Under the pieces are notes generated by a model that saw nothing but the letters and a program-made list of their open reading frames with translations, was not told the origin of the DNA and made no database searches. Both the position numbers and the translations under genes were made by a program. A stretch of DNA of 64,000 nucleotides from NCBI RefSeq assembly GCF_947495995.1, contig NZ_CANMAX010000011.1:1-64000 (forward strand), in the 5' to 3' direction. The DNA comes from an uncultured Tenacibaculum sp. Lineage in GTDB: Bacteria > Bacteroidota > Bacteroidia > Flavobacteriales > Flavobacteriaceae. Positions 35,461 to 43,702 of this stretch are shown piece by piece. Numbering within the stretch: the first letter of the stretch is position 1; each line of letters starts with the position of its first letter.

Positions 35461-36630
35461 ATGAATGGATTACCTAAAGTAAAAATTAATGTAAACAATG
35501 ATGGTTTAGGGCAAGTAGCTCAAACCGAAGATGGCGTATCTGCTATGATTTTAACAGGAGCTTCTGTTGTTGATGGTGCTCAAGTTGGAGAATCTTTCCA
35601 AGTATTTAGTTTGGATGATGCTCAAGCTAAAGGAATCACACAAGCAGCAAATCCTTACGCCTACAAACAAGTTCAACAATTCTATGAAGAAGCTGGTAAC
35701 GGAGCTGAATTATGGTTAATGTTAGTAGCAGACACTGTTTCTATGGAAGACATGGTATCTTCAGACCAAGATTTTGCTAAGAAATTATTAGATGACGCAA
35801 AAGGAGCAATCCGTTTAATTGCTGTGTCTAGAGAATCTGCTGGTGCAGTAACACTTTCTGACGGGATTGATGAAGATGTAGACAACGCAGCTGTAAAAGC
35901 TCAATCTCTTATCGAAGGTTACGCTAGCAAGTACAAAGAAGCTTCTGTAATTATTGATGGTAAAGATTTCAACGGAACTGTTGGAGACTTAAAAGACTAC
36001 ACTGAATCTGATAACGAGTTTGTTTCTATCTTATTATCTAATATTGATGGAAGTAAAAATGCCGCAGTAGGTTTATTATTAGGACGATTAGCTAAAGATC
36101 CTGTAATGAGAAATCCAGGACGTGTTAAATCTGGTTCATTACCTGCAACTCAAGGCTATTTTACTAACGAGCAAGCTATTGAAGAATTAGAAAATGCTTG
36201 GGATAGTATCCACGACAAAGGTTATATCTTCTTAAGATCTTTCGTAGGTCGTTCTGGATATTTCTTCAACGATGCTCCAACTTGTACTACAGGAAGCGAT
36301 GATTTAAACAACATCACTAGAGTTCGTACAATTTACAAAGCAAGACGTGTAGCTTATGACGTGTTTGTAAACGAAATCTTAGATGAAATTCCATTAGAAG
36401 CTAACGGGAAAATTGCTCCTGCTTTAATTAAGAGTTGGGAAGGATTAGTTGATAACGCAATCAACTTAACTATGACTCAAAATGGTGAAATCTCTGCTGT
36501 TAGAACTTCTATCGATCCTGCTCAAGACGTATTAGCAACAAACGAAGTAAAAGTATCATTAGATATTTTACCTGTTGGATATGCAAAGTATATCACTGTT
36601 GAATTAGGGTTTACAACTAGCTTATCGTAA
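35461..36630 (+). CDS. Contractile tail sheath protein
   Basis: A 389-residue protein starting MNGLPKVKINVNNDGLGQVA. It has a phage sheath layout: a variable N-terminal part, a central region (FYEEAGNGAELWLMLV, GAIRLIAVSRES), then the C-terminal core with GYIFLRSFVGRSGYFFND and RTIYKARRVAYDVFV, where sheath handshaking strands are formed. It most resembles the DUF2586-type sheaths of Bacteroidetes Mu-like phages. The upstream TTG-initiated extension of 9 residues was rejected. Length is within the range for simple sheaths. It contracts to drive the tube through the target envelope. Confidence 0.85.
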   Translation: MNGLPKVKINVNNDGLGQVAQTEDGVSAMILTGASVVDGAQVGESFQVFSLDDAQAKGITQAANPYAYKQVQQFYEEAGNGAELWLMLVADTVSMEDMVSSDQDFAKKLLDDAKGAIRLIAVSRESAGAVTLSDGIDEDVDNAAVKAQSLIEGYASKYKEASVIIDGKDFNGTVGDLKDYTESDNEFVSILLSNIDGSKNAAVGLLLGRLAKDPVMRNPGRVKSGSLPATQGYFTNEQAIEELENAWDSIHDKGYIFLRSFVGRSGYFFNDAPTCTTGSDDLNNITRVRTIYKARRVAYDVFVNEILDEIPLEANGKIAPALIKSWEGLVDNAINLTMTQNGEISAVRTSIDPAQDVLATNEVKVSLDILPVGYAKYITVELGFTTSLS

Positions 36631-36672
36631 GCAACAAAAAATAACGTATTAACTTATTAATAATTTAAAAAA

Positions 36673-37098
36673 ATGACTTTTGATAGTAAAAGCCCTGAAT
36701 ACCGTTGGGCAGACGTACAAATTGTAATGTTAGGTAGAATTCTTACTCGTGTTCGTGGAGTTAAGTTTTCAGTAAAAAGAGAAAAAGAATACTTAATGGC
36801 AAGAGGTGAAGACCCTCACGCTATCCAATATGGAAATAAAACTCCAGAAGGAGAATTAACATTATTACAAAGCGAAGTTGAAGCTTTACAATTATTATTA
36901 TCTCCAGAGGAAGATTTAACAGATTTACCTCCATTCGATATCACAGTTTCTTTTGTTAGAAACTCTGCTCCAGGAAAAATTGCTACTTACATGTTAAAAG
37001 GAGTAGAATTTACTGAAGATAACAGAGAATTAAAGCAAGGTGATAAATTCATGGAAATCACATTACCTATTATGTACTTACGCAGATTAGCAGCGTAA
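36673..37098 (+). CDS. Tail tube protein
   Basis: A 141-residue beta-rich protein (PEYRWADVQIVMLGRILTRV, GVKFSVKREKEYLMARGEDP). A small single-domain protein placed directly behind the sheath gene, with this size and the phrase ARGxDPxxIQYGN, is the expected inner tube protein (gp19/XkdM/Hcp-like fold). It polymerises into the rigid tube around the tape measure. A 190-bp structured gap follows before the chaperone gene, which may limit downstream expression. Confidence 0.78.
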   Translation: MTFDSKSPEYRWADVQIVMLGRILTRVRGVKFSVKREKEYLMARGEDPHAIQYGNKTPEGELTLLQSEVEALQLLLSPEEDLTDLPPFDITVSFVRNSAPGKIATYMLKGVEFTEDNRELKQGDKFMEITLPIMYLRRLAA

Positions 37099-37148
37099 CA
37101 CCAACACTTGGTACTAGTGTTTGTGAACAAAAGATTAGTTTTTTAGCT

Positions 37149-37231
37149 AGTGTATTTGTTTCATTCTTCAGGAGCAGGGCTCAAGATAAGCCCTTTATTA
37201 GAAAGCCTTGCTCCTTTCTTCAACAAACACT
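37149..37231 (+). promoter_or_regulatory. Nested hairpin in gap after tube gene
   Basis: Three nested pairings: outer AGTGTATTTGTT/AACAAACACT (37149-37160, 37222-37231), middle AGGAGCAGGGCT/AGCCTTGCTCCT (37170-37181, 37204-37215, one mismatch) and inner AGGGCT/AGCCCT (37176-37181, 37189-37194), which competes with part of the middle stem. It is followed by CTTTTACC. It is the only notable content of the 37099-37289 gap. It could be an attenuator or mRNA end that keeps sheath and tube levels above the rest. Confidence 0.6.
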
Positions 37232-37289
37232 TTTACCATAAAATAAGAATCAAAAACACAATACTTTAAAACTATAAAATTTTACAATT

Positions 37290-37580
37290 ATGAAAATCAA
37301 TAAAGAGCAAATCAACAGCTGGAAACAACAACATGGAGAAGTATTCGAAGTAGCCGTAGATGGAAAAAAAGGATACTTAAAAAAACCAGATCGTAAAACG
37401 CTTTCGTATGCAATGACAAATGCACAAACTAATCCATTAGGTTTTGCAGAAGTTGTATTAGAGAACTGTTGGTTAGGTGGTGACGAAGACATTAAAACTA
37501 ATGATGGTTTATTCTTCGCTGCTGCTGGACAAATTGATAAACTAATCGAAATAAAAGAGGCTGAGCTAAAAAAGTGCTAG
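37290..37580 (+). CDS. Tail assembly chaperone, short form
   Basis: A 96-residue protein (KINKEQINSWKQQHGEVFEV, KGYLKKPDRKTLSYAMTNAQ, LENCWLGGDEDIK), matching the small tail-chaperone type that precedes the tape measure gene in long-tailed phages (lambda gpG role). It ends ...ELKKC and stops at TAG 37578-37580. The last codons CTA AAA AAG contain the heptamer A AAA AAG; some ribosomes should shift -1 here and make the longer form. Confidence 0.78.
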   Translation: MKINKEQINSWKQQHGEVFEVAVDGKKGYLKKPDRKTLSYAMTNAQTNPLGFAEVVLENCWLGGDEDIKTNDGLFFAAAGQIDKLIEIKEAELKKC

Positions 37581-37744
37581 AGGGTGCCAAAGGGGACCCG
37601 AAACATAACTGGATTACTTATGTAGATACACTTATGCAGTATCACTTGAATATTGAACCCTCTGCCCTAACCGATAAACAATGGGCAGAGAAGTTCAAAC
37701 AACTTGAAGATATTAGACAAAAAGAAGCTAAAGCCGCAAGTTAA
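37290..37744 (+). CDS. Tail assembly chaperone, -1 frameshift form
   Basis: The first 95 codons of the short form, then a -1 shift at 37568-37574 into a 56-codon extension (VLEGAKGDPKHNWITYVDTL ... RQKEAKAAS) that ends at TAA 37742-37744. The fused protein would be 151 residues. The extension has no convincing own start; a GTG at 37574 lacks a ribosome site. This mirrors lambda G/GT: the short form in excess and the fused form bind the tape measure during tail assembly. The tape measure gene starts 15 bp later. The fusion is inferred from the signal and gene order. Confidence 0.75.
37568..37599 (+). promoter_or_regulatory. -1 programmed ribosomal frameshift signal
   Basis: Slippery heptamer A AAA AAG at 37568-37574, in the correct zero-frame phase. 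After a 7-nt spacer a stem-loop follows: GGGT (37582-37585), bulged G, CC, loop, GG, ACCC (37596-37599). The zero-frame stop TAG is 3 nt beyond the heptamer. This is the same heptamer as in E. coli dnaX. Confidence 0.8.
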
Positions 37745-37759
37745 AATCAAAATATAATC

Positions 37760-39937
37760 ATGGAAGAATTACTTAAAGTACTGAAAGAGTTAAACACAAC
37801 TTTCGATAAAATAGTACAACCTATTTCTGAAACCATTGATAAAATAGAAAAGCTAGATGAAAACGTTAAAGAAGCTTCTAAAAACACAATTTCTTATCAA
37901 GAGCATTTAGATAATTTAAAAAGTGGTTTTAGTGATATTCGACAAGCTGCATCAAAAACACAAGAAAGCTTTAAAAGTTTTACAGGAATAATAAGTAAAT
38001 CTTTTGACCCTATAAGAAAAGCAGCAAGTAGTGTAGCAGAATCAATTAATGGAGTCTATGATGGTGTAGTATCATCTGTAAACAATAAATTTAAAGAACT
38101 TACAAACTTTGTAGATTCAAACTCTAAAAAAGCTGTAAACTTTATCAACTCAAACTTTAACAAAGCTTCAGCTGGAGTTAAAACTTTTATTGATAATTCT
38201 AAAAATCAATTTAAAGCTCTGAGCTTTGCTGCTCTTTTCACTTTAGGGACAGAAGGAATAATCGACAGTCAATTTGTTACTGACATTATAAATTTTGGGA
38301 AATTTATCCAAAATACAACAACACAGTTTAAAAACTATACTAGTGGTATAGCCAACTATATTTCTGAAGGCGTAAATGGTTTAGCAAATACTATAACCAA
38401 TACTTTACAACCAGTAACAGAGAAAGTTTCTAAGTTTTTCGGTAGCCTTATTAAAGCTTTACCTGGAAAAAGTGTTGTTGCAGGAATTGTTAAAACTTTT
38501 GCCAACGGAATTGCTAAAATTGGAGGATCTGCTCTTGGGTTAGTAGGTAAAGGATTGGTTTCTTTAGGAAGCGCTGCTTTAGGCGCAGCTAAGAAAGGAG
38601 CAAATGTAGTTTCAAAAGTAGTCGCTGCTCCATTCAAATTAATAAAAGCTACAGTTGAAAAATACGGGAAGTTTAAAGAGAAATATGAAGCTTTTCAAAA
38701 GAAATATGCTGTACCATCTTTAAATTTCAAAGGAGTAAAAGGAAAATTAAAATCTGCTTATGATAGTGTAAGCAAGTTTGTTAAAAAGTTTGGAGATAAA
38801 AAGAAACTTGACAACCTAAATAAAATTTACAAGAAAGAATTTAGTAGAATCACTAGTGTATTTAAACCTGTTGCGAATAAACTTATTGATTTTGCTACCG
38901 AATTTGTAAAAGGTTTCAAAACAATATCTAAAGCCGCCGAGCCAATTATTAGCATGATAGTTAATCTTGCTGGAACTATTGGAGGCTTCTTAAGAGCAAT
39001 GTTCGGACTTAAAGAAGGAACTTCTGCAGCAGCTGGAGCAATAAGTATTTTCAAAAAAGTTTTAGACTTTTTAGTTACTCCGATTTCATACATCGCTTTA
39101 GGTTTAAATACTTTATTCGAAGTTTTAAAACCTGCCGCACCAATTATTGGAGCTGTTGCTGGCGCTTGGTTAATTTGGAATATTATCATGGGACTTAGTC
39201 CGATTACTTGGATAGTTCTTGGTGTTGTTGCACTTATTTCTGTAATAGCAATTGTTATAAAATACACTAAAGGTTGGGCTACTGCATGGCAAGGTTTTAA
39301 AGATATTCTGAGCGCAGTTTGGAGTCAACTTAAAGAAAACTTTAGCTTCTTTATTGACTCTATAGTTTACGGATTTCAGAAAGCCTGGTATAATGTTGTC
39401 GATTTTGGTCAAAGAGCAATTCAATATGTAAAAAATGTTGGAGCTGCAATTAAGTTAGCTTGGAACGGAGATTTCTCTGGTGCACGAGCTAAATTAAATG
39501 AAAAAATTACTACTGAAGCTGAAGTCAAACTTAAAAAAATTGAGGAAGAAAGACAGCAACGAGTAAATGATTTTAGACAGAAAACAGCATCTAATGCATT
39601 GCAAGCTCTTAATGGAGCAAAAAAAATGGGAAGCCTTTCTTTTGATACAAAAGGATTTAATGCTGACCTAAAGAAAATGCAAAAAGGCTTTAAGTTTCCT
39701 GATAAAGCTCCGGCCAGTTCAACAACAAACAACACAACAACTCAAGGTATTAACAACATTACTGATGGAGGTAAAAAGCAAACTCATATTAATGTTCACT
39801 TTGATCGTTTAGTTGAAAATATGGTTATTCAGTCTGAAAATTTAAAAGAAGGAACTAACGATATGGAAGACATGTTAATTACATCACTGTTACGTGTTTT
39901 AAACTCAGTTAACCACATGCAAACAAATAATTCGTAA
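37760..39937 (+). CDS. Tape measure protein
   Basis: A 725-residue, mostly helical protein. The first 200 residues are coiled coil rich in K/S/N with repeated VxNFVDSNSKKAVNFINSNF-like segments. Several hydrophobic stretches follow, notably about 455-505 (IIGAVAGAWLIWNIIMGLSP and ITWIVLGVVALISVIAIVI), then a helical C-terminus. It is the longest core tail gene and follows the chaperones, as in phages. Using the usual rule of about 0.15 nm per residue, the tail would be near 100 nm, similar to an R-pyocin. It overlaps the next gene in TAATG. Confidence 0.88.
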   Translation: MEELLKVLKELNTTFDKIVQPISETIDKIEKLDENVKEASKNTISYQEHLDNLKSGFSDIRQAASKTQESFKSFTGIISKSFDPIRKAASSVAESINGVYDGVVSSVNNKFKELTNFVDSNSKKAVNFINSNFNKASAGVKTFIDNSKNQFKALSFAALFTLGTEGIIDSQFVTDIINFGKFIQNTTTQFKNYTSGIANYISEGVNGLANTITNTLQPVTEKVSKFFGSLIKALPGKSVVAGIVKTFANGIAKIGGSALGLVGKGLVSLGSAALGAAKKGANVVSKVVAAPFKLIKATVEKYGKFKEKYEAFQKKYAVPSLNFKGVKGKLKSAYDSVSKFVKKFGDKKKLDNLNKIYKKEFSRITSVFKPVANKLIDFATEFVKGFKTISKAAEPIISMIVNLAGTIGGFLRAMFGLKEGTSAAAGAISIFKKVLDFLVTPISYIALGLNTLFEVLKPAAPIIGAVAGAWLIWNIIMGLSPITWIVLGVVALISVIAIVIKYTKGWATAWQGFKDILSAVWSQLKENFSFFIDSIVYGFQKAWYNVVDFGQRAIQYVKNVGAAIKLAWNGDFSGARAKLNEKITTEAEVKLKKIEEERQQRVNDFRQKTASNALQALNGAKKMGSLSFDTKGFNADLKKMQKGFKFPDKAPASSTTNNTTTQGINNITDGGKKQTHINVHFDRLVENMVIQSENLKEGTNDMEDMLITSLLRVLNSVNHMQTNNS

Positions 39938-40506
39938 TGATCAATATTTTTAACATAAGAGACTTTACAGAAAGGGCTCATAATAAATCAGGAAAAGAAT
40001 TTGATAAATCTTTACTCAAACAGAGTATAAAAAATAAAAATTCTATTGGAACTGCAGTCGGTAAAACGCATTTAGGAACTCCATTTTTTATGGATGTTAC
40101 GATCGGAAAAACTCGATTACCTAACGAACCTTTATTAACATTTAGCACTCAAAAAAGAATAGTTCAAACCGTTGTAGTTGGTAGTCAAAACAGAGGAACA
40201 GTTAAAGAATTAATTAGTGCTAACGATTATAAAATAAAGATTGAAGGCGTTTGTATTGAACCTGGAAAACGAGAATATCCAACAGATCAAGTTAATAAAA
40301 TCATCAAACTTTGTCAGCTTCAAGAAGCATTAGAGTTTAAAAACGATTTAGCGCAATTATTAGGAATAGAAAAAATTGTAATTACTGGGTACAACCTCGA
40401 TAAAATGGAAGGCCAACCCTATTCTCAAAGGTACACTATAGACGCTATTAGTGACGATGATTTCTTTGCCGAATTAAATAATAGAAATAAATCTATTCCA
40501 AAATAA
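39937..40506 (+). CDS. Tail protein following tape measure (DUF6046-like)
   Basis: A 189-residue protein (NIFNIRDFTERAHNKSGKEF, PLLTFSTQKRIVQTVVVGSQ, GTVKELISANDYKIKIEGVC, YSQRYTIDAISDDDF). The repeated pattern GxVKExISxxDYxIxIxG is familiar from proteins of Bacteroidetes contractile phages placed between tape measure and hub. It probably corresponds to a tube-initiator or distal-tail role like gp48/54 or LysM-type adaptors. Start overlaps the tape measure stop. Exact function unknown. Confidence 0.65.
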   Translation: MINIFNIRDFTERAHNKSGKEFDKSLLKQSIKNKNSIGTAVGKTHLGTPFFMDVTIGKTRLPNEPLLTFSTQKRIVQTVVVGSQNRGTVKELISANDYKIKIEGVCIEPGKREYPTDQVNKIIKLCQLQEALEFKNDLAQLLGIEKIVITGYNLDKMEGQPYSQRYTIDAISDDDFFAELNNRNKSIPK

Positions 40507-40512
40507 AAGCAC

Positions 40513-41586
40513 ATGTTTGTTTTAGACTGTAACATAAAAATAGGGCAATACACATTTAAACGTGTACACGATGTACAGATAGTAAAATCAGTAGACCTAT
40601 TATCTGATACAGCTGTGATTAAAATGCCTGCCAGTGCGTTCTTTGATTCTGGAAACAAAACCAAAGAACGCAAACAACTGGAAAGTGAAATTAAAACAGG
40701 AATGCCTGTAAGCATAAAGCTATCTTATAAAGACGTTGATGAAGAACGAGAAGAGTTTAAAGGTTTCGTAAAACACATCAGTCCGAAAAATCACATTGTA
40801 AATATTGAATGTGAAGACGCTGTGTATCATATTAGAAAAACAAGAATTAATAAAAACTTTAAAAAGATAACACTAAAGGAAGTTCTTGCTCATATTCTAG
40901 ATGAAACCAATAAAACTCAAGAAGATGCTAACATTAAACTTGGTGGAAACATTCCTGATGTAAACTTTGAAAAATTTGCTATAAAAAGTAAAAATGGAGC
41001 GCAAGCTTTAAAGAAAATAAAAGACGAATACGGACTCTCAATATTCTTAGACGATGAAGGAAAACTTCATGCTGGTTTACGAATGGATATTAATATCGGA
41101 AAAACTGCTAATTATCATGTTCAAAAAAACGTAGTAAGTCACGATTTGAAATATGTTAAAAAGGAAGATGTTGAGTTATATGTAAAAGTAATCGGTGTTC
41201 AAAAAGACAACACAAAAATTGAAACTATTGTTGGTGAACAAACAGGTGAACAACGCACGTTACATTTTTACAATTTAAGCACAGAAAAAGAATTAAAAGG
41301 AAGAGGCGAAGCAGAATTAGACAAGCTTAAATACACGGGATACAGAGGTGATTTAACTAGTTTTTTAATTCCGTATGCAACTCGAGGCATGGGAGTTTCT
41401 ATTACAGATAATAGATATCCATCTAGAAACGGTCAACAAGAAGGATCTGACTCGAATTCGCCACAATCTAAAAGTAAAACTGTTCAATATTTTGTTCCGA
41501 AAGTAACAACATCATTCGGACAAAATGGAGCAAGAAGAAAAGTAGAATTGGGAGCAATTATTCTTCCAAAAGATAAAATCGGATAA
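40513..41586 (+). CDS. Baseplate hub protein (gp27/gpD-like)
   Basis: A 357-residue beta-rich protein. VHDVQIVKSVDLLSDTAVIK, then EEFKGFVKHISPKNHIVNIE and VLAHILDETN with GAQALKKIKDEYGLSIFLDD follow the order of the gpD/gp27 hub family (late control D), where two tube-like domains are joined by a helical insert. It forms the trimeric hub under the tube that carries the spike encoded directly after it. It starts 6 bp after the previous stop. Confidence 0.8.
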   Translation: MFVLDCNIKIGQYTFKRVHDVQIVKSVDLLSDTAVIKMPASAFFDSGNKTKERKQLESEIKTGMPVSIKLSYKDVDEEREEFKGFVKHISPKNHIVNIECEDAVYHIRKTRINKNFKKITLKEVLAHILDETNKTQEDANIKLGGNIPDVNFEKFAIKSKNGAQALKKIKDEYGLSIFLDDEGKLHAGLRMDINIGKTANYHVQKNVVSHDLKYVKKEDVELYVKVIGVQKDNTKIETIVGEQTGEQRTLHFYNLSTEKELKGRGEAELDKLKYTGYRGDLTSFLIPYATRGMGVSITDNRYPSRNGQQEGSDSNSPQSKSKTVQYFVPKVTTSFGQNGARRKVELGAIILPKDKIG

Positions 41587-41587
41587 C

Positions 41588-42166
41588 ATGGGAAGAGATA
41601 AAGATTTACAAGACGCATTTCGACAACTAGTCAGTAAAGAACCTGAAACTTTTATCGCTACTGTGACAAAAGTTGACAAAGAAACTAAAACTATTGAAAT
41701 TATTGATACCGATGGTTTTGATTACGATGAAGTTCGATTAACTAGTGTTATTGACGACACCAACAAAGTTGTTCAATACCCAAAAGAAGAAACATCTGTT
41801 TTAGTTAGTAGAATTGGAGACGACGATAATACACTTTTTGTAAGTGCCATTAGTGAAGTTGAAAGTATCGAAGGAACGATTGAAGACACTCACTTTCTAA
41901 TTGATAAAGATGGCTATACTGTTGAAAAAGGAGAAAACAATGTTCATTTCAATATTACCGATGATGGTTACATTATTAAAAAAGGTGATGTACGATTAAA
42001 AGACATTATTAATGAAATTCAAAATCAAATTGGAAGTCTTTGTGATGAAGTAAATAAAATCGTTGTTTCTATCGGAGTAACCCCAAATGTAGCTGCAATA
42101 ACACAGATTAAAACTGCTGTTACTGATACATTAAATTCAGAAATAGATAAAATTTTAAAACCATAG
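41588..42166 (+). CDS. Central spike / baseplate assembly protein (gpV-like)
   Basis: A 192-residue protein starting 1 bp behind the hub stop. Residues 15-95 look like an OB-fold (ETFIATVTKVDKETKTIEII, SVLVSRIGDDDNTLFVSAIS), and residues 100-140 contain short DGYTVEKG/DGYIIKKG repeats typical of the beta-helical needle in gpV/gp45 spikes. A helical C-terminus follows. It would be the membrane-piercing tip; no metal-binding HxH tip motif is visible at its end, unlike P2 gpV. Confidence 0.75.
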   Translation: MGRDKDLQDAFRQLVSKEPETFIATVTKVDKETKTIEIIDTDGFDYDEVRLTSVIDDTNKVVQYPKEETSVLVSRIGDDDNTLFVSAISEVESIEGTIEDTHFLIDKDGYTVEKGENNVHFNITDDGYIIKKGDVRLKDIINEIQNQIGSLCDEVNKIVVSIGVTPNVAAITQIKTAVTDTLNSEIDKILKP

Positions 42167-42168
42167 CT

Positions 42169-42354
42169 ATGCCTTTAAATAAAATTGCATTGGAAGCACA
42201 AATCAAAAGTATTTTGGCTCCTTCTAACAATACAGATAATAATTACGAGCAAGTAGCTGCAGATCTAGCTAGCGCTATCGATACATATGTAAAAACAATG
42301 ACCATTATTGGAGTTGGTAATCAAGGTGCACCATTAAGCTTAACTGTTACGTAA
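42169..42354 (+). CDS. Small conserved-looking tail protein
   Basis: A 61-residue protein (MPLNKIALEAQIKSILAPSN..., AADLASAIDTYVKTMTIIGV), 2 bp behind the spike gene and 1 bp before the next gene. A helical body is followed by a short beta end. Small proteins of this look often follow the spike in Bacteroidetes tail loci; the function is unknown. Confidence 0.6.
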   Translation: MPLNKIALEAQIKSILAPSNNTDNNYEQVAADLASAIDTYVKTMTIIGVGNQGAPLSLTVT

Positions 42355-42355
42355 T

Positions 42356-42670
42356 ATGAAAGAGTTTTTAGTAAATCATATAGATGTCATTATCGGATAT
42401 CTATTTGGAGCTGGCGGAATGTTTACAGCATGGACAGAAAGAAAGAAAAGAAGACAAGAGCTTGTAAAAGCAGAAACTCAAAACCAACAACAAGTAGTGG
42501 ATTTATATCAAGAAGCGTTAGACGATTTGAAGAAAAGATACGATGAAAAATTCAACGAATTAGAAACAGAAATTAAACAATTAAGAACAAATTTAGATCT
42601 ATGGAAAAGTAAGTACCGAGATTTAAAAAACGAATTTGAAGTTTATAAAAACAATCATAAAATAGCATAG
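42356..42670 (+). CDS. Membrane-anchored coiled-coil protein
   Basis: A 104-residue protein with one transmembrane helix (DVIIGYLFGAGGMFTAW, residues 9-25), a basic stop-transfer (TERKKRRQE) and a long coiled coil (residues 35-100). It could be a holin-like or Rz-like lysis accessory, or a tail assembly factor. Similar one-helix proteins occur in phage tail regions. Translation is coupled to the gene before it. Confidence 0.6.
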   Translation: MKEFLVNHIDVIIGYLFGAGGMFTAWTERKKRRQELVKAETQNQQQVVDLYQEALDDLKKRYDEKFNELETEIKQLRTNLDLWKSKYRDLKNEFEVYKNNHKIA

Positions 42671-42793
42671 AAACGCTAGAATTAACAAAAGTTTAAGGTA
42701 AGTAAAAGTTAAAAAGCACAGTATTAGCGATTAATTTAAAATCGAAAATTATTTTACCACGCTATATTGAAAAATTCAAAAAAAAAATTAAAA

Positions 42794-43204
42794 ATGAAAT
42801 TAAATTACCTCGAACTTCCGTCGTTCATTCCAGCATCTAAAACCAATGCTACTAAAAATGATTTTGTTATCACTAAAACTATAGAAATAACACTCTCTGA
42901 TGGAAGACAGCTTTTTATCCCTAAAGGATATACTATATTATCTTCAAATATCCCTAAATGGATAAAAAAGCTCTCTTTCAACAATAAAAAAATTTCTATT
43001 GCCACTTTAATCTACGATCGATTATGGACAGAGCAAATTAGTGAAATAGAACACTTTGGTAATATCTATGAAGCCTTTACTTTTTCAACAAAAGAGTTTT
43101 ATAAATGGAATCAAGCGAGTAGCCAAAGTAACCGATTTTTAAACTTTATCAAATACTTGTTTTTAAAACACTTTTCTATTCGAAATTATATAAAAAACGC
43201 TTAA
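42794..43204 (+). CDS. DUF1353-like phage protein
   Basis: A 136-residue protein from the ATG at 42794; a TTG nine codons upstream was rejected. The pattern LSDGRQLFIPKGYTILSSNIPKW followed by ATLIYDRLWT (written in two parts here) resembles DUF1353, a short phage-associated family with GxxTDxxSIPxxxW and ALIHDxLY motifs. The usual Asp of that motif is altered. The basic C-terminal tail contains a hydrophobic stretch. Function unknown; the family is common near lysis and tail genes. The 42671-42793 gap before it holds nothing I can name. Confidence 0.5.
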   Translation: MKLNYLELPSFIPASKTNATKNDFVITKTIEITLSDGRQLFIPKGYTILSSNIPKWIKKLSFNNKKISIATLIYDRLWTEQISEIEHFGNIYEAFTFSTKEFYKWNQASSQSNRFLNFIKYLFLKHFSIRNYIKNA

Positions 43205-43308
43205 GAAAGCCACCTATTATATCAAAGTTAAACCAAACAAAATTAATAAGAATACACTTGTTAAACTGCTTTAGCATACACGTTATTCTTATCCTAACGC
43301 TATAGAAT

Positions 43309-43680
43309 ATGATAAATACAATAACAGTAAGCAATAATCAATCTTTATTTGATATCGCTATACAAGCTACTGGCATAGCTACAAATGCTCTTGCTATAGC
43401 TCAAGAAAACGGACTTGCGACTACTGATACTTTAATAGTTGGTAGCGAATTAAAAATTCCGGAAAACATCACCTTTGATAACACCATTAAAAACTACTAT
43501 CAGCAAGAAGATTTATATCCTGCCTCAGGTTTAACCAAAAAAGACGAAGGAGTTTCTCAAGGACTTCAAGGAATTGGATACTGGATTATTGGATCTAGTT
43601 TTAGAGTGGAAAAAGAGAATGAAACCAGCTTTGTAAACACTGAACTTATAAAAACAGAGCTTACAAAGTTCAACAGATAA
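43309..43680 (+). CDS. LysM-domain tail protein
   Basis: A 123-residue protein. Residues 3-53 match a LysM domain (ITVSNNQSLFDIAIQATG, ALAIAQENGL, LIVGSELKIPEN). The C-terminal half is unique (GLQGIGYWIIGSSFRVEKE). LysM proteins of contractile tails, like P2 gpX, bind peptidoglycan or link hub and tube. It lies between the DUF1353-like gene and the fibre cassette. Confidence 0.7.
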   Translation: MINTITVSNNQSLFDIAIQATGIATNALAIAQENGLATTDTLIVGSELKIPENITFDNTIKNYYQQEDLYPASGLTKKDEGVSQGLQGIGYWIIGSSFRVEKENETSFVNTELIKTELTKFNR

Positions 43681-43702
43681 AAAACGAATTAGAAAAAGAC
43701 TA

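Noticed and set aside
38356..39735. Antisense frames across the tape measure gene
   Set aside because: They are proline/alanine-rich shadows of the helical tape measure coding sequence, with no start context or known motif.
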